Below are positions 1 through 11,236 of a stretch of 64,000 bases of DNA, one piece after another (the first letter of the stretch is position 1; each line of letters opens with the position of its first letter). The translations under genes were made by a program, and so were the position numbers. This stretch comes from Lepidostoma basale (taxonomy: Eukaryota; Arthropoda; Insecta; Trichoptera; Lepidostomatidae). Under the pieces are notes generated by a model. That model was given only the letters and a program-made list of their open reading frames with translations. It was not told the DNA's origin and did no database searches. The stretch covers positions 1 through 64,000 of the forward strand of contig JAHDVF020001231.1 in NCBI GenBank assembly GCA_022606425.2. Direction: 5' to 3'.

Positions 1-620
1 TAATTTATATAAATTAAATCCAAGTAAAACCTCTAAACAATCGTGTTTACTATTATTAACTGACATATTTCGCCTTGGTACGGCATTATCAAATTCATTA
101 TCATATGATAATAAATTTTATTTAAACTTGTCATTCACATTTCGTATTATTTGTTAATATTGGCTTTTATTAAAAAAAAAAAACTCCTTTATTATTTATA
201 ATATAAAACCAATTGTGTAATTGGTTTTACAAAGAATTGTGTTATACAATATTTATATTTAAAAAATATGATTAGTGATATATTTAATTAGCCTTGTGAG
301 TATTAACAAACAAATTTGTCGGAAATATTTATATTTTTCAATAAATAAAAATGTCTCTAAAACCAATAAAACAATCGCATTTATGTTATAATTGTTTAAA
401 ATGGAATTTAACATCAATATTCATCCATAGTGACACAAACGCTCGTCGATTAAATATTATAAAAATATGTATTTAATTTTGTATTGACTTTCTAAATTGA
501 AATGAAAGTGAATTTCACTCATTGTAGTGAAATTATGTAAAATGACAATGTAATTTCGTGTCCTCGATGAGTTCTGAGCACGGCAAGGAAACAGAGGGGC
601 AATGTTTTTTGTAATTCTCT
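1..620. other. AT-rich non-coding stretch
   Basis: No open frame, tail motif or inverted repeat that I can support. Low-complexity A/T runs dominate. Confidence 0.5.
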
Positions 621-639
621 TCTAGGCGATCGCACCACC

Positions 640-910
640 GGGCAATCGTCATTTGATAAAATTCCGACGGTTTATTACAGCGCCGGCTGCGAACCTATAC
701 TTTGGAAGGCCTCGCGCCCCGGGCGCCGAGAGCGCTATGCGGATCGCCCGGGGCGCCCTCGTCCCGCCCCCGCCCGCCCCGCGTATCCCATTCCAGTTTT
801 GTATATATAAAATAAATAACCAACCCATTGCCCCGCGGCTCTTCGTACCATTGGGAACGAGATGCTTCGTCGCCCGTGGCGGCCAAAAATTAAGATCCCT
901 GATGACGAAA
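640..910. promoter_or_regulatory. GC-rich island with a TATA-like element
   Basis: A block of about 260 bp with many CpG steps and C-rich runs stands out sharply from the AT-rich surroundings. A TATA-like string (TATATATAAAA) lies at about 803-813, just after the C-rich run. Frames of 113-122 codons exist on both strands, but none resembles a known protein and they look like by-products of GC-rich sequence. It could be a promoter or CpG-rich regulatory segment of an unseen host gene, or a fragment of an unknown repeat. Transcription direction is not determined. Confidence 0.3.
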
Positions 911-1062
911 TATTCTAATTTTCCAACATACCCGAGCGCCTCACAAACAAGTACCTTGCACACTCCCGTGTTTACGACTAAAACATGCATTTTTCAAGTC
1001 TTAAAGTACATTTCATTATAACACCAATTAATATTTTTATATAACATTTCATTATAACACAA

Positions 1063-1521
1063 GTCAACATAATCAGGCAACTCAACTCAAACACAGATAC
1101 CAAAATTAGAGTCAATGGTCAACTCTCAAATCCTGTGAAAGTCGGTACTGGCATCAGACAGGGCGATAGCCTGAGTCCGTTCCTCTTCAACCTCCTAATG
1201 GATGAGATTGTGGAGGAAATTAAGATACTGGAAAAAAGATACCGACTGGGAGAGAAGACCGTAGACATTGTCTGTTATGCGGACGACGCTGTCATATTTG
1301 CCGAGACAGTGAAAAACCTGCAAATACTTTTGAACGCATTCCATCTTGCTAGTCAAAAATACAATATGATCATATCAGTAGCAAAGACCAAGAGTATGGT
1401 ATTCTCTCGAGCTCAGGTGGGATGTAGCGTGTCTGTGGGTATTTCAGTGGAACAGGTGGAAAAATTTTGATATCTAGGTGTGGACCTGTGTGGGAAAACG
1501 GATCTACATCATACCGAATTT
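1063..1521 (+). pseudogene. LINE reverse transcriptase fragment with YADD motif
   Basis: This is the palm-domain part of a non-LTR retrotransposon RT. The reading runs from about 1068 and includes GIRQGDSLSPFLFNLLMDEI (RT motif 4 region), then CYADDAVIFAE with the catalytic YADD at 1276-1287, then KTKSMVFS (motif D region). A TGA at 1468 is followed in the same frame by YLGVDLCGKT, the usual post-palm YLG motif, so the stop is a decay mutation. The fragment lacks endonuclease, RT N-terminus and thumb and is cut on the right by a SINE. It may belong to LINE F or a relative, because the YLGIDL region recurs at 54.26 kb next to F sequence. Confidence 0.75.
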
Positions 1522-1700
1522 TTGATTTCCGGCGATGGCAGCGTGATTGTCACACTATCTTTGCTCTGGTGTAGAATTCACGCGACAGTAAAATGGCGAT
1601 AGAATTGCTACCTATTACATGTCACGAGAATCAATATAATAGCTAAAAATAAATTATTGAATTTGGTTAAAACACCCAATTGTATAAAAAAACATGTTAT
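1522..1700 (+). repeat. SINE S1 copy, 5'-truncated, with 3' extension
   Basis: This copy begins inside the box B region (GATTTCCGGCGATGGC) and continues through the family body: a TCACACTATC-TTTG-CTCTGGTGTAGAATTC core, AAAATGGCGATAG, and the end motif AATATAATAGCTAAAAA. The 3' extension at about 1655-1700 is alignable with sequence after the copies at 51.1 kb and 63.8 kb, so the element is longer than the AGCTAAAAA end alone. It truncates the RT fragment to its left. Confidence 0.7.
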
Positions 1701-2480
1701 ATAAATTAAATTAACATATTTGTCGATGGAATGAAAAAAAAATAATGCAGAAAAAATATGTCACAGTTTTTTTTTAAATGTATTTTCTTTTGCATTATGA
1801 ACAATATTATTTAACATCAGTAGCGTTAAATTTAAAGGGTTTAGAAAGATTTTTACATAAAAACAATATATTTTTGGAATGTTATTTATACTGCAAATCA
1901 TACACATTTAACACCTACTCGCTCTAAATCAATAAATATTATAAATCAGTTCTAAATTTTTGTATCAAAAATGTGGATAAACATGACACTAAACTAAAAA
2001 AAATATTTGATGATCGAAACTACAAAAAAATATTTTGTTTTTATTTTATTTCTGTATGTCATGAAAGTGTCCATCAAGCTCCCGTCATCAGCAAATGTGA
2101 GGCAACCCTCGGCTGCCTGCATGACATGTCTGCATCGGTGTTTGTCCAATGAAGCAGCGTTCCACCATCTCTCCATCCATATCCTTAACTAATTCCCACC
2201 GTGTTAAAATGTTCCTGCATTTTATTCAAAATCTACACAAGCATGCAAATGAATTTGATGCTAATTATATGTAAGTACCAGTGATGGCCTAGTAATTTTT
2301 TTTTTCCAAATAAAAAAAAACGATTTGGTGTTAAAACACTTTTACTGGTTTTTACACAACTTTATTTTTGGTATGCTAATTGAACATTGATCATTTACAC
2401 ACTTGCAGTTTCCTATCTCCCTCCCCTTCATACATATATGTGCTTATATTATGTGTTGTTCTCTGATTTTTATTTAGTTT
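1701..2480. other. AT-rich non-coding stretch
   Basis: No coding frame or known repeat family recognised. Short ORFs near 2.0-2.2 kb overlap on both strands and resemble nothing I know. Confidence 0.4.
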
Positions 2481-2526
2481 ATTTTGTAACCCTGACGAAG
2501 TGAAACCGGTTGATTTTTACAAAAAT
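2481..2526 (+). ncRNA. Degenerate hammerhead ribozyme (copy A)
   Basis: CTGACGA at 2492-2498 fits the CUGANGA core. It is followed by only three bases (AGT), then GAAA at 2502-2505 and the palindromic ACCGGT with a UU cleavage site. Flanking ATTTTGTAA (2481-2489) and TTACAAAAAT (2517-2526) can pair as stem I. Stem II is missing, so self-cleavage is doubtful. It sits in a block resembling other PLE-type 3' ends (ATAAAGTG follows). Confidence 0.45.
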
Positions 2527-2549
2527 AAAGTGCTGTAATAACTAGTAAG

Positions 2550-2660
2550 AATCGTTTTTTTATGAAAACACTATTTTTTCCATTTTAGAGATTTTTTCTT
2601 CACATGTTTCGTCATTGTGGAATTCGAATGTTTTAAAGCCTTAAGTTTATATAAAGAAAA
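2550..2660. repeat. PLE-type terminal repeat fragment
   Basis: 2550-2590 reads on the minus strand like the segment downstream of the ribozyme at 43.2 kb (GGAAAAAAYAGTGTTTTCAT). 2615-2655 carries the recurrent terminal motif (TGGAATTC, then GCCTTAAGTTTAT) also seen at 39.8, 41.9 and 43.3 kb. The pieces are in mixed orientation, so this is a rearranged terminus and not a clean copy. Confidence 0.4.
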
Positions 2661-2905
2661 ATTGTAAAAGAATTTTAATATATATTTTTTTAATAATACA
2701 AATCACAAATTAAATTAACAGAATTATTTTTTAAGTTAGAGTTCATTTTTTGTCCGCTTACTAGTGCTAATATCTTATTATATAAATAAAAATAAATAAA
2801 TTTATTTTTTCTGCAACGGTACTTCCCTGGAAGGGGTATACAGAACACTTCTGATGGTATACGAAATTAACATAATAGTTATTAAATAGTCCATGATACT
2901 TTAAT

Positions 2906-3058
2906 ATTATACACTGTTAAATTAAAAAACTTAACAGTTGATATATTATTGTAACACCTGATAATGTCAACATTTGTTAACGAAACAGCTGTCGCGTAAA
3001 ATAAAAATACAATTGTGATACATAAAACAAAGTTATTTTAATTTAACAGTGTATAATA
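2906..3058. mobile_element. 153-bp TIR mini-element carrying a hammerhead ribozyme
   Basis: A perfect 22-bp inverted repeat (2906-2927 and 3037-3058; begins ATTATACACTGTTAAATTAA) encloses a single hammerhead motif (copy B). No coding capacity. The arms pair with each other, so a transcript would form a long hairpin with the ribozyme in its loop. I do not see a clear target-site duplication. Confidence 0.6.
2948..3013 (+). ncRNA. Hammerhead ribozyme, type I (copy B)
   Basis: Stem I is ATTGTA (2948-2953) with TACAAT (3008-3013). The core is CTGATAA (2958-2964; G8 is A instead of G). Stem II is GTCAACA/TGTTAAC with one mismatch. GAAA is at 2982-2985. Stem III is the self-complementary ACAGCTGT, followed by C as the cleavage-site base. 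The G8-to-A change should impair catalysis. Related copies are at 36.15, 52.7, 52.8 and 60.55 kb. Confidence 0.6.
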
Positions 3059-3776
3059 CTTATTGGTATATTTTACTACATTTTTATACTATGTACAAAT
3101 CTGTAATATGATCGTGCGTATTTTTAAAGAGCTGTGCTATATTTCGGTTTGTATTACAAACAATTAAGTATCATTATTAATGCAACTTTTTTTTTCTAGC
3201 TGGCCGTCGATTGCAGCATTGATATGGGAGTTCTTTCCCTAGTAAGTACACAAATGTATCATGCCGCTATTTTCGCCTCGGGATCGCGATCGCAAGTTAT
3301 TTCAACAGCAAAAATCGTGTGCAGCTAAAAAAGATTACTATTTTTCCGTTACAAAAATGGCACACTGGAATATATATAACATTTTTAACCGATACCCATT
3401 AAAAAACGTTAAGTAACTTATATAGTCGTATCAATTGATGTTTATCTAATGTTTTCACGGGAAAATGATGCCAAAATGAAGTTGGTGGTGTTTTATGACT
3501 AGATCACATACAAAACAAACACCGGGGAGAAGTTGTTTCAACACCCAAAAAACTAATGGAGAGTTGCTAGTGATTTGGCAATATATTTACAAAAAATAAC
3601 AACCACATCGTACATCTCTTAGAGATTGCATCTTGTCAAAAATGAGAAGATGTTCGCGTTTAATATGGAGGGTATTAATGTATAAAGCACTATTAAAGTG
3701 TGCCACTATTCAAATGAACAATTACTTGAAAGGAGAAGGTTACATATCCGTGAACTATCTCCACGAAAAGCAAGAA
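3059..3776. other. Non-coding stretch
   Basis: No coding region or repeat family recognised, apart from the approach to the inverted-repeat cluster at 3777. Confidence 0.35.
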
Positions 3777-4009
3777 TTAATCTAAATCATATAAGAACAC
3801 CAGAAGCACGAAAACTATCAATCGGCAGACAAATTAAAATATTTCGTTTATAGCCATACTATATATTATATGTAAATCTTTTACTAAACAAGTTAATAAA
3901 ACTTGGATTTAAGCACCTTCTTAAATTTCTTCTATATTCGCCATACTATGTGGTGTAGATGTTTTATTTGTCTTTTTCTTTTTCATATACTTTGTATATA
4001 CAACACTAA

Positions 4010-4075
4010 CTTTAAAATTACGAATCAGACATGTTTCGGACAACCGGTCCTTCTTCAGTGATACATATTTTAAAG
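4010..4075 (-). ncRNA. Hammerhead ribozyme, type I (copy C)
   Basis: On the minus strand: stem I CTTTAAAAT plus ATCA, pairing with TGAT plus ATTTTAAAG across an internal loop; CTGAAGA core (4052-4058); stem II GGAC/GTCC with loop CGGTT; GAAA; palindromic stem III ACATGT; cleavage triplet GTC (4028-4030 as GAC on the + strand). All core positions match the consensus, so this is one of the two best-preserved copies in the window. Confidence 0.8.
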
Positions 4076-4154
4076 ATACATATTTAAAATTTAAAATTGA
4101 AATTAATCAATGATACATATTATAAAGATACATATTTAAAATTTAAAATTAAAA

Positions 4155-4206
4155 TTACTTATCAGACATGTTTCGGACAACCGGTCCTTCTTCAGTGAAA
4201 CGTATT
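4155..4206 (-). ncRNA. Hammerhead ribozyme, type I (copy D)
   Basis: The core at 4165-4195 is identical to copy C and lies exactly 137 bp away in the same orientation. The intervening sequence is itself repetitive (ATACATATTTAAAATTTAAA units). Stem I is shorter: TCA/TGA next to the core, then AATTAC-type pairing after an internal loop. Together C and D form a direct dimer, the arrangement needed to release a monomer RNA by double cleavage. Confidence 0.75.
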
Positions 4207-4587
4207 ATCCAAGTTTTATTTACTTGTTTAGTAAAAGATTTAAATATAATATATAGTATAGCTATAAACGAAATATTTTAATAAATGTGCCTAAAGATAG
4301 TTTTCGTGCTTGTGGTGTTCTTATATGATTTAGATTAATCTGTCAAAACTGATCACATTTGTAAACAATTTTATAATATTTTAAATATGTATCTTTATAA
4401 CGGTTGTCCGAAACACGATATGTAAATTATTTTTTTAAAGTTAGTGCTGTATATACAAAGTATATAAAAGAAGAAAAAGACAATTAAAACCTTCTTAAAT
4501 TGTTCATTATTTTTTTGTATGTTTAAGAGTGAAAATAATTATAATCTGAAAAATGTATAAAAACATTTTTGAAGTTATTCTTCGTTT

Positions 4588-4642
4588 AGTTGAGGGTAAA
4601 ATTGAGAAATGCATGATCACCCTGTTACAGAAGTACGACATT
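4588..4642. repeat. Short dispersed repeat shared with 62.7 kb
   Basis: GAGGGTAAAATTGAGAA followed by CCCTGTTACAGAAGTACGAC aligns with 62749-62795 (GAGAGTAAAATTAAGAA, CCCTGTTAAGGAAGTGCGAC). Element type unknown. Confidence 0.4.
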
Positions 4643-4674
4643 TTTCTATATTATTTTATAATCATTTTGTTGGA

Positions 4675-4866
4675 TCAAGGGTTTAGCTATCATTATATTG
4701 ATTATCATGACATGTGATTGGTAGCAAATTTATCGCCATTTTATTATACGTGAATTCTAGACCAGACCAAAGACAATGTGACAATCATACAGCTATTGCC
4801 TGGAATCGAACCCAGGACCATCGGTGTGGCAGGCAAAGCTCTTGCCTTTCTGCCACGAAGGTCGTC
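4675..4866 (-). repeat. SINE S1 copy, nearly full length
   Basis: Reading the minus strand: a tRNA-like head (GACCTTCGTGGCAGAAAGGC, box A region), box B GGTTCGATTCC with flanking changes (GGGTTCGATTCCAGGC), then the family body (ACATTGTC, TTTGGTCTGGTCTAGAATTC, ACGTATAATAAAATGGCG) and the end ATATAATGATAGCTAAACCC. A transcript would be made by RNA polymerase III from the internal promoter. Any mobility would depend on LINE enzymes. Confidence 0.75.
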
Positions 4867-4869
4867 AAT

Positions 4870-5514
4870 ATTTATACAGCGTAATAATCGTATATAACTG
4901 ACAACAGTTTTTTGATTATTTGCGTTGAACTTGCTTGATATTTTGCATAATAATTATTTTAAGCAAAAGTATTCGGAACGCATTTTTTCGAATCGCTTCG
5001 GAAAATTAATGTGATCCAGTTATTGTACCGATTGTTTAAAAAAATAGTTTTTGTTTGATTCATTTTTATTTTCCAGGAAACATTTATGTTGATATTTCCA
5101 TCTCAATTTCTTTTTGAGAAAGGTTATATGACCTTCAAAATTACCTGGAATATCTGATACGGGTTTCCAAAGTTATATTGTCAATCATACATTTAAATTC
5201 TATTTATGGTATATAGATACAGCACAAAAATCCCCATTGATGAGGGACCTTTAAGATTATAACATACTTTTGCATTTGGAATTGTCGCATATTTTCGATG
5301 ACAAAGGTTGCTTTTGAATGTGAATAATTTTAAATAAGATAACTTCATCGTAGAATGTATATAAAATGTATATAATTTTCCTACGCAATGAAAATACTCG
5401 TATATAAAAATAACTAATATTAGTTTTTTCAAATATAAAACAAAAACTCAGTCTTTGTAAAACTGGAATAATTTTACTGATATTTCTTGATGGAAGTTCA
5501 TTATAAACAACAAT
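4870..5514. other. Non-coding stretch
   Basis: No recognised element. Overlapping minus-strand ORFs of 79 and 89 codons at 5193-5526 are AT-rich and match no family I know. Confidence 0.35.
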
Positions 5515-5515
5515 C

Positions 5516-5599
5516 AAATAAAACAATGATTTTTAACTATATCCATTTTTGTCTTTATTTGGACAAAAGGTGCAGTTGTTAAAAAACATCGTTTTATTT
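5516..5599. repeat. Imperfect palindrome of the PLE-ribozyme tail module
   Basis: Two inverted arms (AAATAAAACAATGATTTTTA at 5516 onward and TTAAAAAACATCGTTTTATT before 5599) flank a GTCTTTATTTGGAC centre. The arm sequence is the same module that follows the ribozyme at 28.6 kb (AAAGTGGAAGTAGTTAAAAA), and the palindrome resembles the one at 60.4-60.5 kb. Confidence 0.45.
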
Positions 5600-7500
5600 C
5601 GAATTAAAAAAATAATGTATTATTTCATTAAGTTAATGTTCATGAATGCACAAGTATTAATATTTTTTTAAAAATTCTCATGGACAGAAAACATTATTAC
5701 AACTGTCACCCACGCGCAATCTTATTCGAAAAACTCTAAAGTCGTGTTTGCATTTTAGCTTCAGGGGGTATACAATCGAAAGAGGTACCAAGTATTCAAA
5801 TAACAAAAATAACCCAACAATGCTCACATAATCAGAAAAAGCTCCAGATTAACAAATATATTTTAAAACTACGAGAAGTGAATTTGATTGGATCTTTTTG
5901 CGTGGTGGATTTCAAACCCCGGGGGTAACATCAAACAAGACTTGTCCCGTGTGAAGGTTTGATATGACCATTAGTAATCCATACACAGCGCGAGATTTGC
6001 GAGGAAAGTTTTCGAGAATGGAATGTTTTCGGTTGCAATATATTTGTTATAAATTAACGAAATATAACACTTTTTTATCAATCATATTTCTTTCGCGTTT
6101 CAAATGCCTCTTCAAAAATAAAAATGCCTAATTTTAAATTTTATTATTCGCAAAATAGTAGATCGACCCCCTTCCATAAATATTAGTTAAACGAGTACTA
6201 TCATACGAATGAATCGTGACAACCCCTAACTGAAGAAAAGTATCAAAATCTCTAGCTATTTGAAATTATGGAAAAAAATATTTCGAAATATAATATTCTA
6301 ATTTGGATAGGTTTCAATGGTGTAATAGATTTTAAAATAATAAATAAACCAGATCAACGATTAGTGCCGATTAATTACAATTGACATCAAATAAAGAAAC
6401 TTTCCAAATAATCTGCAGAAATTGAATAAGCACAGAAAAGTTGACGATGGATATAAATGGTGAAGATACCACGTGATGATATTATATAAATCATTCTGCA
6501 AACAACGCACCTAACGCAAAAGACGTTGGATCGAAACCGATCACAATCAGGATTTTCACAGCACATTTTCCTTGTGGAATGAGCGTCAACATTATCTTAC
6601 GCTTACGGCAAAGCGGTCATCCTTTGGTTTGATAACTTTCTTTGGTTATTAATAGAACTTGAACAATGGAATTGTTTACTGTGATTTTGACTGCTATGCA
6701 TAATGATTCAGTTACACATTAATTATAAGATTTTAATACCAGGAAAAAATTACATAGCGTAATTACTAAATTAAAAGCGTTAATGTGACATATTAACACC
6801 ATACACTCGTGCGCCTTTTTCTGTTTAGTCAAAGTAACTAAAACGATAAAATATCGCAGGCTGAGAAAACGGTTTTTTTTTTGAAAAAAATGATTTTATT
6901 ATGTTTTGTATATATATAATAGTATGTATTTATACATAAGACGCCGTTACGAGTCGAAAGAAAATGTGGTTTACAGATGATTGTATCCAAAAATATCTAT
7001 TGGTTTAAATACTATCTATAGGAATGATAAGAAGAATGTAATTAAAATTTCATTTTTTCCACGTGCTCAATTTTTATGTTTCTAAGAATGGCGCGATCGT
7101 GTTGCTTATTTACAATTATTATATAATATAATAATTAGAATAATAAACTAATAATTATAATTAAAGTCAAACCTAAATTAACACAGTTACGTATAATGAG
7201 TATATTATAATTCTAATAGTCGTATAGTATAATAAAATAAAACGCATCAAATAAGTTCATGTAGGTATATGTGATGGAATTTAGATATTACTCGAAAATG
7301 GGCTTTGATTTAAAAATATAGGAATACTGTTTAAATTGTTTAAAAGACATACTTTTTGGTTTATACTTTGTAGCAAACCAGATTACGACATAAAAACATA
7401 TTTAATTCAAATTTATCAAAGATATTCGATAACAATTGTACGACTCTAATGTTTATGATTTTAGATTTCAATTCGTATTTTGGACTTTTTAGAGTAAATA
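5600..7500. other. Low-copy AT-rich non-coding DNA
   Basis: No LINE, SINE, TIR or ribozyme motif that also occurs elsewhere in the window. It reads as ordinary intergenic or intronic sequence. Confidence 0.35.
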
Positions 7501-8700
7501 CACACAACAAAATTAACTTGTAGTTTCACTCGTCGAATAACACTTTTATGATGTTCGCATCGTCCGAATTAATCCTGTGTAACTGTAACACATCGTGATG
7601 AGCTCATTACTCTGAAATACATAACGCTTTACATATTCACACAGAGCAACTGTCCACCTGGGCACGTCCCCAAGCACCATGGCAACACGTCATTTAATGA
7701 ACACGCAGTCCCGGGAAATTTCATATAAATAATGCTTCATCGAGTTCGTAATCCTCTGTTGATTTGCAGGGGTACTGTCACATGGACAATGAATTTCACA
7801 CAGACGATGACAGCCCGTATTTGATAAAAACGTGTCATTGATCAATTTAATATCCGTGTTGGGGGCTCGTATTCAAACACAGGCATTTATCAAACTGCAA
7901 CGCAAACTGAACAATCGAAAAAAAGTTACGTATATTTTTTATTTACAGATGTAAAGTAAGTTTCTGTTGTAACGATTAAATAATCGTGTGTTGTTTGAAG
8001 TAAATACGTAAAACAAATAGTACATTTAATATTTTAAAGTCGTGACCGAATTTGGAAAATATTCGTTTTGGTTTTTACTACAAAACCATCACTATCATCA
8101 ATAGAAGTTCGAAAAACTTGAGATAGACTTACAAGAGTTGATTCTATCGGCCTCTGTTTATTGTGGCAACTCAATCCACGAAAAGTTTGCAATTCGATAA
8201 AATTGTATCCAATTTCCATTTTCCTCGTCTCTTCCCTATTCATGTTGTTTATTTTTTTTATATATTATTGTTTAATATATGTATGTCTTATTTGTCTGTC
8301 TTTTGTGTAATTCTTGCGTCCAATACCACTACCAAAATTAAAGTACACTAACACCACAATTGCGTGATGTAGTACCTATGTTATATGAATCGTCAAACGA
8401 GTCGCCAAAGGGCATTCATCTCAACTCAGTCTTCTGAAGAAAAAAATTTACCCTCCCCCTGACAAACATTAATATTCAACTTCCCCATAAGTTCAGCGGA
8501 TTCGGGGGACCCGGGTTCAAGCCTGGACACGACTGGATTCCTTCTTTATAATAATGAGCTATTCCCTGCTCATCTTGAAGACTGTTAAACAAATTTGAAT
8601 ACCATTGATTTAAATCCTTGGTGTTCGTCTTATATATAAAAGCTTATTTTTGTCAGCAACCGATTGATTACAGAAGTCTGTATATGCTGTAAAATAAGCA
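7501..8700. other. Low-copy non-coding DNA, locally GC-richer
   Basis: About 7540-7900 has higher sequence complexity than its neighbours and no repeat match in the window. It could hold conserved non-coding or intronic sequence. The short overlapping ORFs at 8034-8351 on both strands lack coding signs. Near 8505-8530 a GGGTTCAAGCC string resembles a box B without a recognisable box A. Confidence 0.3.
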
Positions 8701-10495
8701 AAGATACGTTTTCTTATTTTTTCAGAATGTAATTATTTACGTCTTGAAAAAATATATATTCAACGAATTAATTATTATTATTACAAATTTGAAACGCTTA
8801 AAATATAATAAGCAACAACTATTTTATTTCCACTTATAAATAGTTTTCGTCGGTTTCAAGAAGAACACATTACCACCTACTACTATTTATCCCACGCAGA
8901 CTGTCGTAAGGTAGGTACGCTTAAAAAAATGTAAGACAACCTGAGATGGAAAAACCTCCATTTCTCTGAGTTGCTATAACTAATGATAGGAGTTGAAACC
9001 ATCTCTAAAAAAATCGATTTGATCAAATAATCTCTGTTAAATGTAATGTGTTTTAACTTTCTTTTTACAGACTCGTCTAGGGGGTTAAATGTATGTATGT
9101 GTAAGTAAGCTTAACTGAATCGGCTCTCTGTCGTGTCGCTAACATTACTTTATCAAACTTTTGTTTTAAATAAAATTTCAAATAATTTAAATTCATTCAA
9201 AACTATGTGCAACAATTTGAATCAATTTATTTAGAAAACATTTTAGCTGCTACAAAATACTATAGTTTGAAAATATGCAATTAAGATGAAAATATGTTTT
9301 CGTAACAAGATTGCTTTGGGCAAAACAATAAAAAATGAATAATAATTGAAATGCTATTATAAATGGGGCAGGGATACTTTTGTTGTCTCATATCTCTTAC
9401 TTACTAACCATCTGCCGATATTTTTGCCAATAAAAAAATATTAAGAAATAAGTAGGAAATACAGTTAAGCAATTTTACAAAACCAAAAAATTACCCCGAT
9501 TATATCATCTATATTCTAAAGCATATATTATACAGCCATCAAGCTGGTTTGTGGTCTCTCTTACGTCTTCTATGGTTTCTATGGTCAAATATAAAATGTC
9601 AGAAACCCATGTATTGTTTATGGTTATTAACGTCGATTACTGATTTGGTTTAATATATTTTTTTTTATTTCTTTTAAAACTTAGTTTTTTTGAAGTTATA
9701 GGGTTCTAGATATGATTTTTCTCAATTAACTTATGCAAATTTAACCTAACTATGGCTAAAGAGACAAATAGTAAACATGCTTTCGAAAAATGGATTAGTA
9801 TAATTCATTGTACATTTAATCTAGAGATATATTAAATTAGATGATTGAGAGCTAAAACATATTCGGTGGTAGTAAATATACATTATTGATTTTAAATCTT
9901 TATGGAACTATTGTCCCTTAGAGGATTATTTGTAGTTATTTAGGAACGTTGATGAAAGTGATAATTCAGTCCGTCTATCTAAGAACGGAATATCTAGACC
10001 ATTAATATCTATAATATTACTTGTATTTAAAAAAAATTACTTTAACCTTGCTTTCTCGTCGTAGTAACTTCCCCCAGTTTATTTTTAATAATATCAAACC
10101 TATTATGTGTGAATTGCATTCAGGAATTACCTTCTGTGTTTTATTTTAAATGTGTTAGATGATTGTTTATATTACACATTAAAACATTACAAGTAAAAAA
10201 TGTATTTAGCTTGATATCCATAACATTCCATACTTATCTAGCTTCATTATTCTAGCTTGTGGTCTCAATACGTCCACCACATCACGATGATAAAGATGCT
10301 CATTGGCCATATTATGGAGAAACTGAATAGAGGACCACCCCCATACAGTTGGTAAACAGATGACAACATCTACAACTACGTTTGATCTTCGGCTGCCCGT
10401 GGGAGTTCTATTATTATTATACATAAGCTAGGAAAGTGTTCTGTCTATTAATATTATATTATTAATTCTTCAACATAATTCAGAGTATAATTTTA
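8701..10495. other. AT-rich non-coding DNA
   Basis: Nothing recognised. A minus-strand ORF of 72 codons at 10206-10424 has no known domain. Confidence 0.35.
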
Positions 10496-10499
10496 ATTA

Positions 10500-11236
10500 A
10501 AGTACACTCCCAATTTTACAAGATAGGTGGTGAAAAAATATCCCGTAAACCGATTTCCCGGTTAATCTGAAAACATTTTTTTTAACAAAAATAATAAATT
10601 TAAAACTCGCTATATGCGCTTATGTAGTACACCTACATGATGCAAACAGCCACCGAGACAGGAATACCTTTCGCCCTTAGTTGACGGAACCATAAAAACA
10701 TTGCATTATCAAGATGACAACTTCATAGTCTTTATACTGACCATGCCTTTGGCGCTATCCCATGTTCCCACAAAATGTATCAATTTTCTCTTTTTATTAA
10801 TGATGTCCTGTATAGTTTGATCACCAAAATTATATTAATTCAATAAATATTTAATGGTTGCACCATTTTAAAACTTTTGAATTATTTCGAGTTTTTGTTC
10901 AATTGAAAGTACGACTCGTTTATCCATTATTATAGATATTTTTTCACAGTTAAATAAAAATTAATAACAATGTTTTACGAGTACGAACTACGCTGCGGGT
11001 GCTTTATTGAAAACTCAAATCTTTATGACACCACTATTGAACCACAAACGTATGATGGCGGTGGCGCAAATGTGAACTAAACGCCCAATGTCATTGTGAC
11101 AAATTTGAGTTTTTGTTTGCATCATAAGTGCTATTGTGAAATATTTTTGTTTTTATAAAATATTTTTTCAATGACTCAAGTGTCCCGGATAATCCACATC
11201 ATGGTTAACCTGACCCCAGAAAATTGGGAGTGTACT
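10500..11236. mobile_element. Non-autonomous pogo/Tigger-like DNA transposon
   Basis: Ends are inverted: AAGTACACTCCCAATTTT at 10500 and AAAATTGGGAGTGTACTG ending 11236, with TA on both sides (10498-10499 and 11237-11238). Subterminal strings CCCGGTTAATC and CCCGGATAATCC resemble the CGGATTATCCG-type subterminal sequence of Tigger elements. No transposase frame remains in 737 bp. The right end recurs inverted at 55.45-55.57 kb. Assignment to the Tc1/mariner superfamily rests on TIR style and the TA duplication. Confidence 0.6.

Larger units (their letters stand above)
3777..4480. repeat. Foldback cluster enclosing two directly repeated ribozymes
   Basis: Sequence at 3777-3912 recurs inverted at about 4203-4345 (shared pieces include the ATATAAGAACACC region and CTTTTACTAAACAAGTTAA), giving a dyad centre near 4058. 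A second inverted pair, 3970-4062 against about 4395-4480 (TATACTTTGTATATACA), has another centre near 4228, so the cluster was rearranged more than once. A ribozyme relic (GGTTGTCCGAAACACG, + strand) lies at 4402-4417. Confidence 0.55.

Noticed and set aside
649..1021. ORFs of 113 and 122 codons on opposite strands in the GC-rich island
   Set aside because: They overlap, are proline/arginine/glycine-rich as expected from GC-rich DNA, and match no family I know.
7560..7620. GTGATGAGCTCATTACTCTG then AAATAC, hammerhead-like
   Set aside because: No palindromic stem III or GTC, no linked tail module and C3 is wrong; likely chance.
8500..8535. Possible tRNA from GGGTTCAAGCC
   Set aside because: No box A, no cloverleaf and no anticodon arm could be drawn.
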